From contig NC_134547.1 in assembly GCF_050624435.1 (NCBI RefSeq), positions 26,309,374-26,373,373 on the forward strand: 64,000 bases of DNA. Direction: 5' to 3'. Shown here piece after piece: positions 41,331-53,055 of the stretch (position 1 is its first letter; every line of letters starts with the position of its first letter). A program made the position numbers and the translations under genes. A model generated the notes under the pieces. The model ran no database searches and had not been told where the DNA came from. It saw only the letters and a program-made list of their open reading frames with translations. Source of the DNA: Tenrec ecaudatus (Eukaryota > Chordata > Mammalia > Afrosoricida > Tenrecidae).

Positions 41331-42214
41331 AAAAAATTAATTTTTCCATGATATTTTTCAAAGGACTGATACACGTACACATTTTTACCTATTTGTACGT
41401 AACAGTTTACCTAAGCAAATTGTGCTGCTTCTACTTCAGAACTTTTATTTTCACATTACAAGATTAAAGTAAGAAAAAGCCAAGTTAACTAACTTGTCAA
41501 TGCAATGATACTATAATAATTTAATCTCCTTTAACCATTTGGTATTGTACAGTTTTGCACACTGATTGCTTTCTATTATTTCAAAAGACAAGTGTCCTAT
41601 TTGTTCACTGAGGTAAGAGAAAACCTGACATCATGGCCCGAAGAAGGTGGTCTTACATGATGTTTCTATTGTATGAGCACTCCGCTTCTAGGAGCACTTC
41701 CGAATCCTCACCACACTACTGTAGCTGGACATGGAGTCAGCAGTTTATTCATTCAACAAATATTTGCTATTTCCCCATCTATATTTTTTACTATACTTTA
41801 GGGTTTTTTCATATACAGAGGAAGTAGTTTCACCCTATAAAATGCACATCTTCTTAGACACTTGATATGGATCACATTTTAAAACCAGAAGAACAAAAGG
41901 AGTAAGTATCTACTTTAGCATTTTAAAGCAATTAGATGAATATAAAAAGGGTCCACCATGCTTTGTTCCACATAATGCACTAGGCCCTGAAAACAGGAAA
42001 AATGCACACCCTGTGCTGTTAGGTTTTTCTATCTGCTGTCACTCTATGGGTACCAGATTATGGTCTACATTGTACAAACTAAGCACAAATACACCTAATA
42101 CCAAGTACTTAAAAACATACATCAAATGTCCTAAAAAAATCACATTTATAGGTGGGTAAATAAAAAGATTTCTTTTGATATATAATTTAACCAGACATTG
42201 CTTACAGTGATTGT
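41331..42214. other. intronic sequence
   Basis: No gene or clear repeat; short ORFs are not convincing. Confidence 0.45.
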
Positions 42215-44010
42215 TTTCTCAGAAGGACATCAGGAAGATGGGGGACAAATTTTTAAAACAAGAATTTACAAGTGTTATGAATACAAGAAAGTAGTTCAAA
42301 GTGGAACACATCCTGGCCCACCAAGCCCTGAGGACGATATTTCCACTCAGAGAAGTCAAAGCACAGAGAGGACCATATGGCCAGTCCACTATGAGACACG
42401 ATGTACCTCACTGACCCATAGTGCTACCAGGGGACAACACTGGAAACACAGTGTGGGAACTGTGCCCAATCTGACCCCATCACACTGAGGCAAAACACTA
42501 AGAGCCATGCAACAGAACAGCAAAGGAAGCAGAGCAAAGAAGTCTTGAGGGAGTACAAAAAATAGACTTTGGGGCCAGAGTGTGCCACCCCATCAGACTC
42601 AACTGGAAAACACTCCTAAAGGTCAACAAACAGACCTTGAACTATTTACAGGCTTTTCTTTTTTTTTTTTTTTGTCTTTTTTTGGTTTTCTTTTGTTGCT
42701 TCGTTTTGCTGTCTTGTTTTTTGTGCATATTATTATCTCTGCAATTCTATCTAGAAAAAATAGGCGGGATAAACAATCTGAAGGAGAAAACAACGGACTG
42801 CTGGTTCTGGGGAGATATGGGAGCAGGGGAGGCGGGGGTGGGGGGAAAGGAAGTGGGTGTTAACAAACCTAGGGACAAGGGAACAATAAGTGATTCAAAA
42901 TCAATGGCCAGGAGGGTGCAGGAGGCCTGGTAGGGCTTGATCAAGAGCAGTATAACCTAGAGGAATTACTGAAATCCAAATGAAGACTGAGCATGATAGT
43001 GGGACAAGAAGAAAGCAAAAGGAAATAGAGGAAAGAATTAGGAGTCAAAGAGTATTTAAAGGTCTAAATACAGGTGTGTACATGCCAATATTTATATATG
43101 ATGATGGAGAAGTAGATCTAATGTGCATGTATTTATAGGTTTAGTATTAAAGGACATTGCTTTGTTCTATTAAATTGGCATTCCATGATGCTCACCTTCC
43201 CTACATGATTGCTGAAGACAAAACAGGTGCATAAGCAAATGTGAAAAAGAAAGCTGATGGTACCAGCTATCAAAAGATATGGCCTCTGGGATCTTAAAGG
43301 CTTGAAGATAGAGACCCACATGGATGAAGCACACTAACCTGTGTGATCACGAGGTATCTATAGGAACAGGTACCAGTCATCAAAGAACAAAAAAAATCAT
43401 CATTGTGAATGAGGGGGAGTGCGGAGTGGAGACTCAAAGTCCATCTGTAGGCAAGTAGACATCCCTTTACAGCAGGGTCACAGGGAGGAGACGAGCCAGT
43501 CAGTGTGCAGTATAACACTGATGAAACACGCAACTTTCCTCTAGTTCTTTAATGCTTCCTCCCCCAATTATCATGATCTCAATTCTACCTTACAAATCCG
43601 GGTAGACCAGAGGCTGTACACTGATACAGATAAGAGCCGGAAACACAGGGAATCCAGGGCAGATAAACCCTTCAGGATCAATGAGTGCAGCAATACCAGG
43701 AGGGTAAGGGGAAGGTGGGGGAGAAAAGAGGAACCAATGATCCACATATAACCCCCTCCCTGGGGGTGGAAAACAGAAAAGTGGGTGAAGGGAGATATTG
43801 GACAGTGTAAGACATGAAAAAATTTTTATAAATTATCAAAGTTTTGTGAGGTAGGGAGGGAGGGAGAAGAAGGGTAAAAAATGAGCGGATACCAAAGACT
43901 CAAGAAGAAAGAAAATGTTTTGAGAATGATGATGGCAACAAATGTGCTTGACATAATAGATGGATTTATGGATTGTGCAAAGAGTTAGTTATACAAGCCC
44001 CCAATAAAAT
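42215..44010 (+). repeat. X-family element, near full length, single module
   Basis: About 1.8 kb reaching further 5' than other plus copies (a segment around AAGTCAAAGCACAGAGAGG, then a T-rich tract at 42,658-42,720), one module near 43,200-43,330, and 3' end CAAGCCCCCAATAAAATGAT. No ORF is shared with other copies. Confidence 0.72.
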
Positions 44011-44059
44011 GATTTAATAAAATAAATAAACCTAACCAAACTCACTACCAAAAAAAAAA

Positions 44060-44390
44060 AATTTCCTGTATCCATTGCTGGTAGGAATGTAAAATGGTAT
44101 CGCTAATGTAGGTAGTAGTGTCGCAGCTCAACAAAAATCTGATCTACTACACCCAGATTTGAAAAGACATGCAAACAGACTTGTACACCAACATTCCTTG
44201 CTATACTATTTGCAATGGGTGAAGATAAGAACCACCTAATGCCCATGAATAGGAAAATGTGATATATATGTGTACACACTACTGCTGCTGCTGATGTTAC
44301 TCAGCCAATCGGAGAAATGAAGAATTGGCACAATCTACAATATGGATGGGACTCGATGTCATTAAACTAGTGAAAGAAGTCAACCACAGC
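44060..44390 (+). repeat. L1 ORF2 3' end
   Basis: CTGTATCCATTGCTGGTAGG, TTGTACACCAACATTCCTTG, ATGGATGGGACTCGATGTC and AACTAGTGAAAGAAGTCAAC are in the order of the end of L1 ORF2. Y sequence follows directly, suggesting Y derives from an L1 3' UTR. Confidence 0.8.
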
Positions 44391-45935
44391 ACGGGACTTG
44401 GTTTCAATCTCTTGCCACCAAGAACAGTGGCCCAGAACTACCAGTCTGTTTTAATGCTTCTTTGCTTTTTATGGCAGGTGTGGCTCTGCTGTTGTAAATA
44501 TTATTGGAACGTTTGCCCTATCACCAACTCCTGTTGTTTCTGTAAATAGTGCTCAGTCACTTAAAGGTTTAATTTACACAAGTCAACAATTCATGTATTG
44601 CAGTTCACAGCTGGCCCATACTTGTATAATTTCCCTTTCTCGACAATGTTCTAAATTCTGTAACATTGGCTAAACTAATGACACCATCAAAGTGTACCGG
44701 CTACACATTAGACTCCTAAGTGAAACATCAGCAGTTTAAAGTCACCAGCCAAGTCTGTGGGGGAAGGATGAGGCTTTTTACTCCTGTGATGATGTGCAGG
44801 CTGGGAGACTCACAGGACAGTTTTACCCTGCCCTATAAAGTTGTCATGAGTCAGCAAGGGGATGATAATTGATAATGTTCTGTAACATAAAATGACAATG
44901 ATGTCTCTTAGGTGAACCAGAGTCATTTATAAACCATGAGTGGATTTTAGGCTTGTACTTAATTCTAGTCCCAATCTAAGAACAGCTAGTTCTTATGACA
45001 TGGTCCTGCTTGGTGGTTGCCCTCATGAAGAAATCACTGAAGATATGAGTCTACAGCAAAATGTGGTGAAGAACCTAGATGGTGCCCAGCTATTAGAAAA
45101 AATAGTGTTGGGGATTTTAAAGGTTTGTTTTCAAACAAGCAGCCATCTAAGTGGGGTGTCACATGGAAGGAGCACATCAGCCTGTGTGAACATAATCCAA
45201 ATCTAAAGGCTGGAATGATATCAAAGCTTAAATTGTGAACAATTGGTTTGTAGAAGGCTATGGTTGTCAGTGGAAGCCCAAAATCCATTTAGAGGGTCCA
45301 CAAAGAGATCAAGCCTCTTGTGAATTCCCTCTCGTTATAGCTGAGGGATGTGAAGAGCTCTATTATCAGACACTGTAAATCAATATGTCAGACATAGATC
45401 AAAATGCAGTATATCTTATTTGATTTTCCTTTGGACCCATTTTAAAGCTGTTTCAATTAAAAAAAAAAAGTGAAGGGAAAATACTCATGAAGCAAACCCT
45501 TGGAGCCTCACTGTGACCATGGACGAGGGGTGGAGGGCCTCGCTAGCATGCAGAGCGCAGTGGATTCCTGCGGATGCGGTTAGGTTCAAACTCAGCACCC
45601 CACCATTTGCTCTCCCTTATGAGCCATCTAAATGTGTTCTAGTTCTTAAGATACTTGTAGCTTTCTTTTGACTGAGGTTTTTGTTTTACTTTCATAGTCT
45701 TGTTAGTGTTGTTTTTATTGTTTTCACTGTTTTTCTGTATATAAAATCCAAGATAGGTGAATCAGAGGCAGTAACTGGATTCATGGTTCCTTGGGGCAGG
45801 GCAGGGGAGGTGGGGAGGAAATGGGGAGCTAATAACAATGAGTCCAAGAATGAAGAAAATATCTAAACCTGATTATGGTGATGATTCTACAACGATATGT
45901 GAATTATATACCAATAAACTGTTAAAAAGTCCATC
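44391..45935 (+). repeat. Y-family element, interrupted by AfroSINE
   Basis: Module at 45,020-45,185 (GATGGTGCCCAGCTATT, GCAGCCATCTAAG), A-rich segments and ATGTGAATTATATACCAATAAACTG near 45,897. A GC-rich segment around 45,500-45,600 is private to this copy. Confidence 0.65.
44698..44875 (+). repeat. AfroSINE
   Basis: ACAGTTTTACCCTGCCCTATA and GTCATGAGTCAGCAAGGGG. Confidence 0.85.
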
Positions 45936-46269
45936 GCAAATTATATAATTAAGTGGTTCAATCATATTAAGAAGAGTTGTACAATCATTACCACAATCGA
46001 ATTTAGAACATTTTCTTCCTTCTTGTACTCACTGTTATTATTGTACTCACTTCCTTCAAACCGCCCCGGCCACAACTCAGGAACCATTAATCAAGATATT
46101 GTCTCAATAGATATACCTACCCTAGATTTCATATACACTAAAACATTTAAAAACAGCAAAAAACCTACTAAAAATAACAAAGTAAAACAAAAGTATCCCA
46201 ACTGAAAAGATAGAAAATATAAAAAACTGAAATCAATTTAAAATGGGTCAAAAAGGAGATCAATGGATA

Positions 46270-47045
46270 TGGTGCTAAATTTTAAAGGAATTGCATCTGC
46301 AATAATCCACTTTCCAATGCACTCTGCATAACAGCAAGGCTAACCACAACACTTGTCTATGCTCAGAGAGGACTCACAGAGCTTTATCCATACATATTTC
46401 CCCTGCACTTTGTTTTTACTGAAGTAAAATGGGTCAAAACAGAGGTCAAATGATATCATGCTTTATTGTAATCATCTCTATAACACTCTCTGTCTGATAG
46501 CAAGACTACTGACATCCTTCAACTGAGTCAGAGAGGATTCACCGGAATCTTAAACCACTTGTGTGGAACTTGCAAATGATTTTGGATTTCCACTGTCATC
46601 CATATCCTTCTGAAAATCAGGTGTTCACAATTTAAGCTCTAATACTAGTCCCTCCTTCATATTTGAGTTTTAATTATTCACACTCCTCTGGTCACAAAGG
46701 CTGATGTGCTTCTTCCATGTGGACTTAGGTGACATTTCACTCAGAAGGCTGCTTGTTGAAAAATAAGACCCCCATGCGCCATTCTTTCTAAAAATCATAC
46801 CATCTAAATTTCTTTACTACACTTTGCTATAGCATCCATATCTTCAGTGAGCATCAAAAAGGGCCAAGTCACAAGAACTAATTCTCATATTGGGCTAGAA
46901 TTAAATGCAAGTCTAAATCCCATTCATGTTATCTATGGTTTACGTACATCTCTGGTTAATCTTAAGAGACATCATTGTAATTTTATATTAGAGAACATTA
47001 TCAATCACCCCCAGGGGCACATGGCAATTCTATTGATAGTGTGAA
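46270..47045 (-). repeat. Y-family element with duplicated tail
   Basis: Module at about 46,690-46,860 on the minus strand. The tail (GTCAGAGAGGATTCAC... and GCTCAGAGAGGACTCACAG) is present twice, about 175 bases apart. Confidence 0.6.
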
Positions 47046-47059
47046 CTTTTTGATTAAAG

Positions 47060-49455
47060 AATCTATAAACGAATGCTGATCAAAAGGGAAAAATTCAAAA
47101 TTGAATTTCAAATTACCAAGAACTCTAGACTTTCTAGAGCCACGTAAACTGGAAAAACCCAAGTCCTAAAATAATCCTTAAACCAAAAATATCCTCCAAA
47201 GTGGGTCACTCCACAAAGAGGTGGGATATGGGATAAGACCATCCACCTGAGGGTCTACACCAAGACAAGGCTGGGGCAAATCCCCACAGAAATGAAAGAA
47301 CCTTGCCAGGAAATCAAGTTTAGGCCAGGGGAGAGGAACATCACTGATAGTTCTGTTGGCGAGCATGGTAGGTGATTGGGGAGAAATATCCTCACATTGG
47401 GAAGGGGTGCTAAACAATGATTGTAGGGAACCTATAGGGACAGATTTTATGTTCCTGGGTAAACACTACAAATATGTCTCTAGCCAAAGCTCAATAAAAC
47501 ATGCCATGGACTAAACACCAAGATGTCACTGGATGCTGACCTTGTGGTACGGTAAACCTTGTGGTCAGCATGGCATCACTCGGGCTACACAAGCGCTTAA
47601 CACAGAGGCCCAGCAGAATGAACTGAGCCTGGCCTCAAAGGTGCCTGTACCCTTGGACTGAGGACTGGGGTGCTTAGATAGAAGAGGAAGCAGAGTGGCT
47701 GCCCTGGACCTGTGGAAGTGATGGTCATTGGACCTTGGGGGGAACCCCATTTGGTTGGAGTCCATCAAAAGGGACTCAGAATCACCATATATTTAGTACC
47801 TTGATGCTCCCCTCTCAGTGATATGACTGGCTTTGATCTGTTGGGCAGGGATTTAAACTTGGAAGAATTGATCCAGGATGTTTCCCCTGGCATCGATCCC
47901 CCCTGCTTAGGGTAAACAGAATTCAACTGAATATGAGATCTAACTGTGTGGAGCAACAACTCATGGGTTTCGGCTCAAGTTAGAACTGTACTTGCAGACT
48001 CCTCAAACCTACAGCAGAATGATGTGTCATCGGAAAACTTGATGGTGTTGCCAGTGCAATCATCTTATACTCCAGGGGGAATGATTGACAATGTGTTACT
48101 TTTCTGTTTCTATGGGTTTTTTTCCCTGCCTTTCATTTGCTTGTTTTGTTTGTGTTTGTCTTTAGTTGTCTGCTAGTTGTTTTGCTGCTGTTGGTGGGGT
48201 AGTTGGTCTTACAGGGTATTAATTTGTCATAGTATGGCTGTCAAAGTAAACCCGAGCTATGCATATCCCAGGGACAAGCAGATGGATTCTGGCCCCAATT
48301 TAACTTTAGTCCCAATCCAAAGACAGTTAGTTTGGATAACATGGCCTTGCCCACCTCATGTAATGATCACTGAAGATAAGGGTGCTACAGCTAAGTGTGG
48401 TGAAGAAAACAAATGGTGCTCACTATCAATCGGAATAGTGTGTGGAGTCTTAAATTCAAACAAGTAGTCATCTAAACGAGGAGTGAACTATGTCCACAAA
48501 GAAGAAGCACACCAGCTTGCGTGACCCAAAGGCACGCAAAACAAAATTCAAAAATGACAAAGGGAAAAGTATCAGAGCCCAAATTTCGAAGACCCAATTT
48601 ATAGAATGCTATAGAAGATAGGGGGGCCCCAAACCCATCTGCAGAGTATCTAGTCAGATTAAGCCACCAGCAGATCCCCTCTAGTCACAGGAAAGTGTCT
48701 CGAACAGCTTTTCTATCAGATAGAGATCATTGTAAGTGTGATTATGCTGGAATGAACTGGATACATGGTCAGATGACCTCCCTTCTAACCTGAACTTGTT
48801 CTTGGTCAGTGGTTTTCAACCTTCCTAATATACATTTACTACAGTCCCTCATATTGTGGTGACCCCCCCAACCATAAAATTATTTTTGTTGCTACTTCAT
48901 AACTGTAATTTTGCTACTGTTATGAATCGTCATGTAAAACCTGATAAGCAGGAAGTATTTTCATTGTTACAATTTGAACATAATTAAAGCAGAGTGATTA
49001 ATCACAAAAACATTTTCTATTGTGAAAGACTAATTTCTAACTACAAATGAAATTAATTTTGTTGTAAAGCATAGTGTAGCATGGGTAACAGTTTTCACGC
49101 CAGTTACTCGTATGTGGGCATATCTGCATATGGGCAGCCCTGCCTAGAGACAGCTAGAGGAACAGTGTCTTGGTTCCTAAGACCATTGGAAATGTGTTTT
49201 CAGGTCTTAGGTGACTCCTGTGAAAGGGTTGTTTGACCCCCAACGGGTCGTAACCAACAGGTTGACAACTGCTGTTTAGGTGAGAGCATTTCTTGCTTGT
49301 TCTAAGACAAGGTGGTCTTTTCTTTCTTACTCATTATTTGTAATTTTATCTCTAAAGAATTGATTGTGTTAATGATTATGCAAGTCTTCTTGAAATGACT
49401 GAACTATTGAATTGTGTGATATATGTGGATTAAGTACCAATAAAACTGTTTTAAA
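47060..49455 (+). repeat. Y-family element, longest copy, interrupted by SPIN MITE
   Basis: Runs from about 47,060 to 48,816 and 49,275 to 49,455, ending GAACTATTGAATTGTGTGA and CCAATAAAACTG. The left limit is uncertain. Confidence 0.6.
48817..49274 (-). mobile_element. nonautonomous SPIN MITE
   Basis: About 458 bases, with ends CAGTGGTTTTCAACCTTCC and CCAACAGGTTGACAACTGCTG. It is an internally deleted SPIN in reverse orientation to the full copy at 35.2 kb. TSD: TTCTTGGT at the left and TTTAGGT at the right, with TTCTAGGT at the equivalent site in the Y copy near 884-891. Confidence 0.92.
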
Positions 49456-49461
49456 AAAGGC

Positions 49462-49550
49462 TCAGAAACCTGAGGACAGGCAGTCTATCCTGTCCCATAG
49501 AGTCACTATGAGTCGGCATTGACTCAATGGCAGTGAGCTTGGTTTGTTTT
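49462..49550 (+). repeat. AfroSINE 3' part
   Basis: CTGTCCCATAGAGTCACTATG and TCGGCATTGACTCAATGGC. Confidence 0.92.
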
Positions 49551-49721
49551 TTGACCAAATCACAGGGCACTATTACTTTGTCTTACAGCTCAAATTCTTC
49601 ACTGTGCCAAATCCCAGGCTTAACTTTTACTATCTGTAAATCTAGAAACCTTTTGAGCTTTCTGCAGCACTAGTTCTGTATAAACTCCACTCCAACTATG
49701 AATAATCTCTACTGCGCCGAT

Positions 49722-49918
49722 ACTCAAACCAAACTCTGCCAGTGAGTTGATTTCCACCCAAAGCAGTTCTGCCCATAGGACAGGGTAGAACTGCCCCTCT
49801 GGATTTTTAAGACTGTCACTTTATAGGAGTAGAAAGCTTCATCTTTCCTCCTCAGAGTAGCTGATGGTTCCAAACAGCTGGTCTTGCAGTCAGCAGCCCA
49901 ACATGTAGCTATCATGTT
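49722..49918 (-). repeat. AfroSINE
   Basis: AAACCAAACTCTGCCAGTGAG through ATGTAGCTATCATGTTGTC-type end. Confidence 0.88.
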
Positions 49919-50295
49919 GTCTATTGTCTATACTGCCTACTATATATTGTCTATTCTCTTTACTCAATGCATTAAAACATCTATTAATTTTTTTAAAAAG
50001 TAAAATGTATGTATTCCACTTTGTTAGTGCGTTTATTCACTTGTATCTCAATTTGGGTCTATCCTAATTCTGTCATATCAATCAACCAACAAATATGCAT
50101 TAAAGCACCCAAAATGCAGATATAACAATAAGCAATATTAAGTCCTTTAGAGCTGGGCTAAATTATATAGTTAGAATATAATCAGGTGCACAAAGATTAA
50201 AAAAAACCCAAATATGATGCAAAATCAACTAGCTAATATTATTTCTAATTAATTCTTGACTCTGATAACTTAAAAAAAATCTTATGAAAACTTAC

Positions 50296-50359
50296 ACATC
50301 GGTTAGTTTTGTTCATATAAAGCCTTCATCTCCTCCAGAATTTGTCTGAGTCCATCCTC
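50296..50359 (-). pseudogene. GINS1: GINS1 coding exon 2 with premature stop and 1-nt shortening
   Basis: The minus strand shows TTCCAG then GAG GAT GGA CTC, encoding EDGLRQILEEMKALYEQN, a clear match to PSF1 residues 26-43. The next codon, at 50,305-50,303, is TAA where the family has Gln. The exon ends GATGT before a good GTAAG donor, giving 64 bases where the protein family requires 65. So this exon has both a nonsense codon and a one-base deletion near its 3' end. The acceptor (polypyrimidine then CAG) and donor both look normal. Without correction the product ends at 43 residues, before most of the PSF1 A-domain. A local sequencing error in the run AACTAACC is the main alternative. Confidence 0.88.
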
Positions 50360-50369
50360 CTGGAATATA

Positions 50370-51100
50370 TAAACTGCTTTTGATATATATCCATGGATTC
50401 CCCAATGCATTCAATTAATCCCCTAAGTCTATCTGTACTACATTTATCCTCAATTTATATATATAATTTATTTAAAATCCATAGCCATTGCATAAATTCT
50501 GGCTATTTATGTACCTATATCAAAAATAAAGGCTTAATCGAGCATGAAATTACACATTTTCACTGCACAAACAACAAATACAAGTTTTAAAATATTTCTC
50601 CCAATTTTTTCCCCCAAAGACACTGTTTTGGTTTGTACTGCAAGAAAAGAAAGGCCAAAGGAATTTTTCCTACCATCTACCTTAAGATAGAAATTTTTCA
50701 CTTAGACAAATAAAATGTTTTAATTCTAAAATTCATAAATGTTAATAAGATAGTTGACCATTTGAAAAGAAGTGACATCACATATTCTTTCAGCCAAAAT
50801 ACAGTCTTGGGTTCAACCAACCCTGTAGCCAATTATATGTTGAAAATATTTGATGATGATGAATAGCCTTGTTTACTCTTGATGTCATTTATTACCCATT
50901 TCATCTCCACAATTCTAAAAGTTACAAGTCCTGCTAGTCTTCAATCACTTAAAAAACTCATTTATCAATATCTGTAGAATTGAGTTTCAATCATCCACAT
51001 TTCTCACCACTAGCTCATCTCTCTGCCTCCATTAGTTCTTCTCTTCTGATGCATTTTCCATATTGCCAATAACCAAAACCACTTCCATTAAGTACATTTT
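50370..51100. other. GINS1 intron 1, unique sequence
   Basis: AT-rich; also 49,920-50,290 in intron 2. Short ORFs only, no recognised repeat. Confidence 0.45.
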
Positions 51101-51104
51101 GATT

Positions 51105-51250
51105 AAATGACCCTATAGGACGGAGAAAATTGCTCCCTATGGTTTACGCAGCTGTAAATCTTTACAGAAGCGGCTATCTTTCTCCCTTAGAATGGCTGGT
51201 GTGTTTGAATTGCTGACCATTAGGCTAGCAGCCCAATGCATAACTCCAGG
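51105..51250 (-). repeat. AfroSINE
   Basis: ACCCTATAGGACGGAGAAAAT and TTTGAATTGCTGACCATTAG. Confidence 0.88.
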
Positions 51251-51624
51251 CCTCATTTTACTGCCAATAAGTACTCCAAAATATAAAAACATCCCGCCAC
51301 ACCCCTACCTGAAAACCTCTACCTGATTCCAAATGCCTGTGGAATAATGCCGAAGTTTTTCTAATCCTAGAACCCACCATTGACATCTCCATACATAACC
51401 TTTCCAGTTGTGATCATGAGTCTTAAGCCATTGTTTATCACCTGCCTGTGTGAGGGCTAATACTTCATACAAGGCTCGAACACCCACTCCCAACCCCCCA
51501 GTAGCATTTCTCTTTATGCTCCCATCTACGCAACACCAGTTTCACTTACCACATTGCATTCTATTCACTTGTGTTTCTTGGTCCTCTCACTGACATCTAT
51601 CTAGTTGCTGCCCTATGATTGTTT

Positions 51625-51900
51625 ACTACGATGCTTAAACGTACAGGCTCTTGAGCCAGACTTCCAGGGTTCAAGCTCTAGCTCTGCTCTTTACTGGCTA
51701 TATCACCACTGACAAATCTCCTAACTTCAATTCTCCACTCACATGTTTGAGGTGGGGGGAGACAGCTCAGATCTCACACAATTATGAGGAGAGACAATTG
51801 CAAGCTAAGTGCTGAACATCATTCCTACTTCCATGTTATTGTAGTGGACAAATAATCATAATAGTAACAATACGACTGTTAGCACTATTATTATTTCTTG
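51625..51900 (+). repeat. MIR SINE
   Basis: GAGCCAGACTTCCAGGGTTC and CTCTGCTCTTTACTGGCTAT are in MIR order. Confidence 0.8.
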
Positions 51901-51904
51901 TAGA

Positions 51905-52095
51905 AACAGCATACAGGGACTCAGCCCTGGGTGTGTCAGGTACAGTTCCTCACTACACCAAGAGCTCTGTACCATCATCATGCCCATTTTTGTTGGTGAG
52001 AACACTGGACGCACAGAAAGCCTGAGTCCACAGTGATCGAACAGAGTATGAATCTCAGTCTGGCACCAGAGGCCTACTTCATCATCACATTTTGC
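51905..52095 (-). repeat. MIR SINE
   Basis: CATGCCCATTTTTGTTGGTG and ATGAATCTCAGTCTGGCACC, reversed MIR, close to the plus copy. Confidence 0.65.
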
Positions 52096-52139
52096 TCACT
52101 GAGTGCGTGCGCGCACACTAACGCGCATAAAACGCTAGA

Positions 52140-52250
52140 TCCAATAAAAACGACTGGTTCTGTGGGTTTCTGAGGCTGTCAATCTTTAAAAGAACAGAAA
52201 GCTTCCAGCTTTCTTCGGCAGAATGGAGGTGGATTCGAATTTACTTTAGT
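52140..52250 (-). repeat. AfroSINE fragment
   Basis: TGTGGGTTTCTGAGGCTGTC and GGTGGATTCGAATTT. Confidence 0.75.
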
Positions 52251-52429
52251 TCGTATTAGGCAACCTTTTACTTGGCTAAGCAAAGGAAAAGCAACAAAGC
52301 TAAAAATGAAGCAAAACGGAAGGAAGTAGACTTTGAGGAAGCGCAATTGCTGAGTTGTACAGTAACTTCCTTCTTTCTCCCACAGTAACCTTTTGTTATG
52401 CTGTTACTTTCCCTTCCGGAACTTGGCTC

Positions 52430-52960
52430 ACACCCTCAGGGGAATCTGAAGCAAACCGCGAAAAGAGCAGCCCAGGGGAGATCCCGCTCACCCTCCAGCC
52501 CCTTTCAGCCAAGCTCCCCGGACCTCCATCCCGCCCTCTGCCGTCCAGCCCGTCATATTAAAGGCGGGCAGCTGCCCTTCTGGCGTGTGGTGCAGTTCGC
52601 GGACCACCTCCGTCGCCTTTTCACAGAACATGGCGGGTAGACCTGGTACCGGGACCTCCTTGTCGGCCGCCCACTTGACCGAAGAGTCTGCGGGCTCCCT
52701 GCAGCCTAGTTCGCGCCGCGCTTATTAGCGCAGGTCTAGGAAATCGCCTGCGCTTTGGCGGTAAAAATCCCCAACCAATGGGAAGGCAAGGACGCAGGTT
52801 GCGTGGCTACGGTGGTTGCAAAGGGACAATTCCATACGCGGTACAGAAATATGACCGGAAGTGGGGAGGCGGTGACCGGTGCCTTCTTCCGGTGGAACGC
52901 GGCCCTCCGGAAAGAGTCCTTGGGGTTCCATTTGACTTTATCCATGAGGTGAGACGAATT
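52430..52960 (-). promoter_or_regulatory. GINS1: GINS1 CpG-rich promoter region
   Basis: The only clearly CpG-rich stretch of the window surrounds GINS1 exon 1. Visible elements include a CCAAT box (AACCAATGG near 52,773-52,781), an E2F-like TTTGGCGG near 52,755, and ETS-type sites ACCGGAAGTG (52,854-52,863) and CTTCCGGTGG (52,886-52,895). E2F control would fit a replication gene. No TATA box is seen. On the plus strand a consensus donor (ATGAG then GTGAGA, GT at 52,949) may mark a divergent first exon. The boundaries are judged by eye. Confidence 0.75.
52557..52631 (-). CDS. GINS1: GINS1 coding exon 1 (start codon; donor site broken)
   Basis: The minus-strand ATG at 52,631 follows a CCGCC Kozak context. 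It opens 25 codons reading [13 protein letters not shown], then [12 protein letters not shown], which match the PSF1 N-terminus with a few substitutions. In PSF1 this exon ends after Asn25, because exon 2 starts with a Glu codon directly after its AG acceptor. Here the bases after AAT are ATGACG, so the invariant GT donor is AT, which looks like a G-to-A change at intron position +1. An alternative donor (GGAGG then GTGAGC) lies about 65 bases further on, but using it would shift the frame. A U12 AT-AC intron is unlikely because the acceptor is AG and the donor does not fit the U12 consensus. Confidence 0.9.
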
Positions 52961-53055
52961 TTCCAATACTAATCTGAGCACATAGTTTAGGGAGCAGCAT
53001 AGCTTGGAATAGATGTACCGCCCACACCCCCCGAAACTTCCTCTTTTCCCTTTTT

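Noticed and set aside
52557..52562. U12-type AT-AC intron as an explanation for the exon 1 donor
   Set aside because: The donor ATGACG does not fit ATATCCTT, and the acceptor of exon 2 is a normal AG.
52778..52972. 64-codon plus-strand ORF in the CpG island
   Set aside because: Open because of high GC content; no similarity to a known protein. Kept only as a possible divergent exon.
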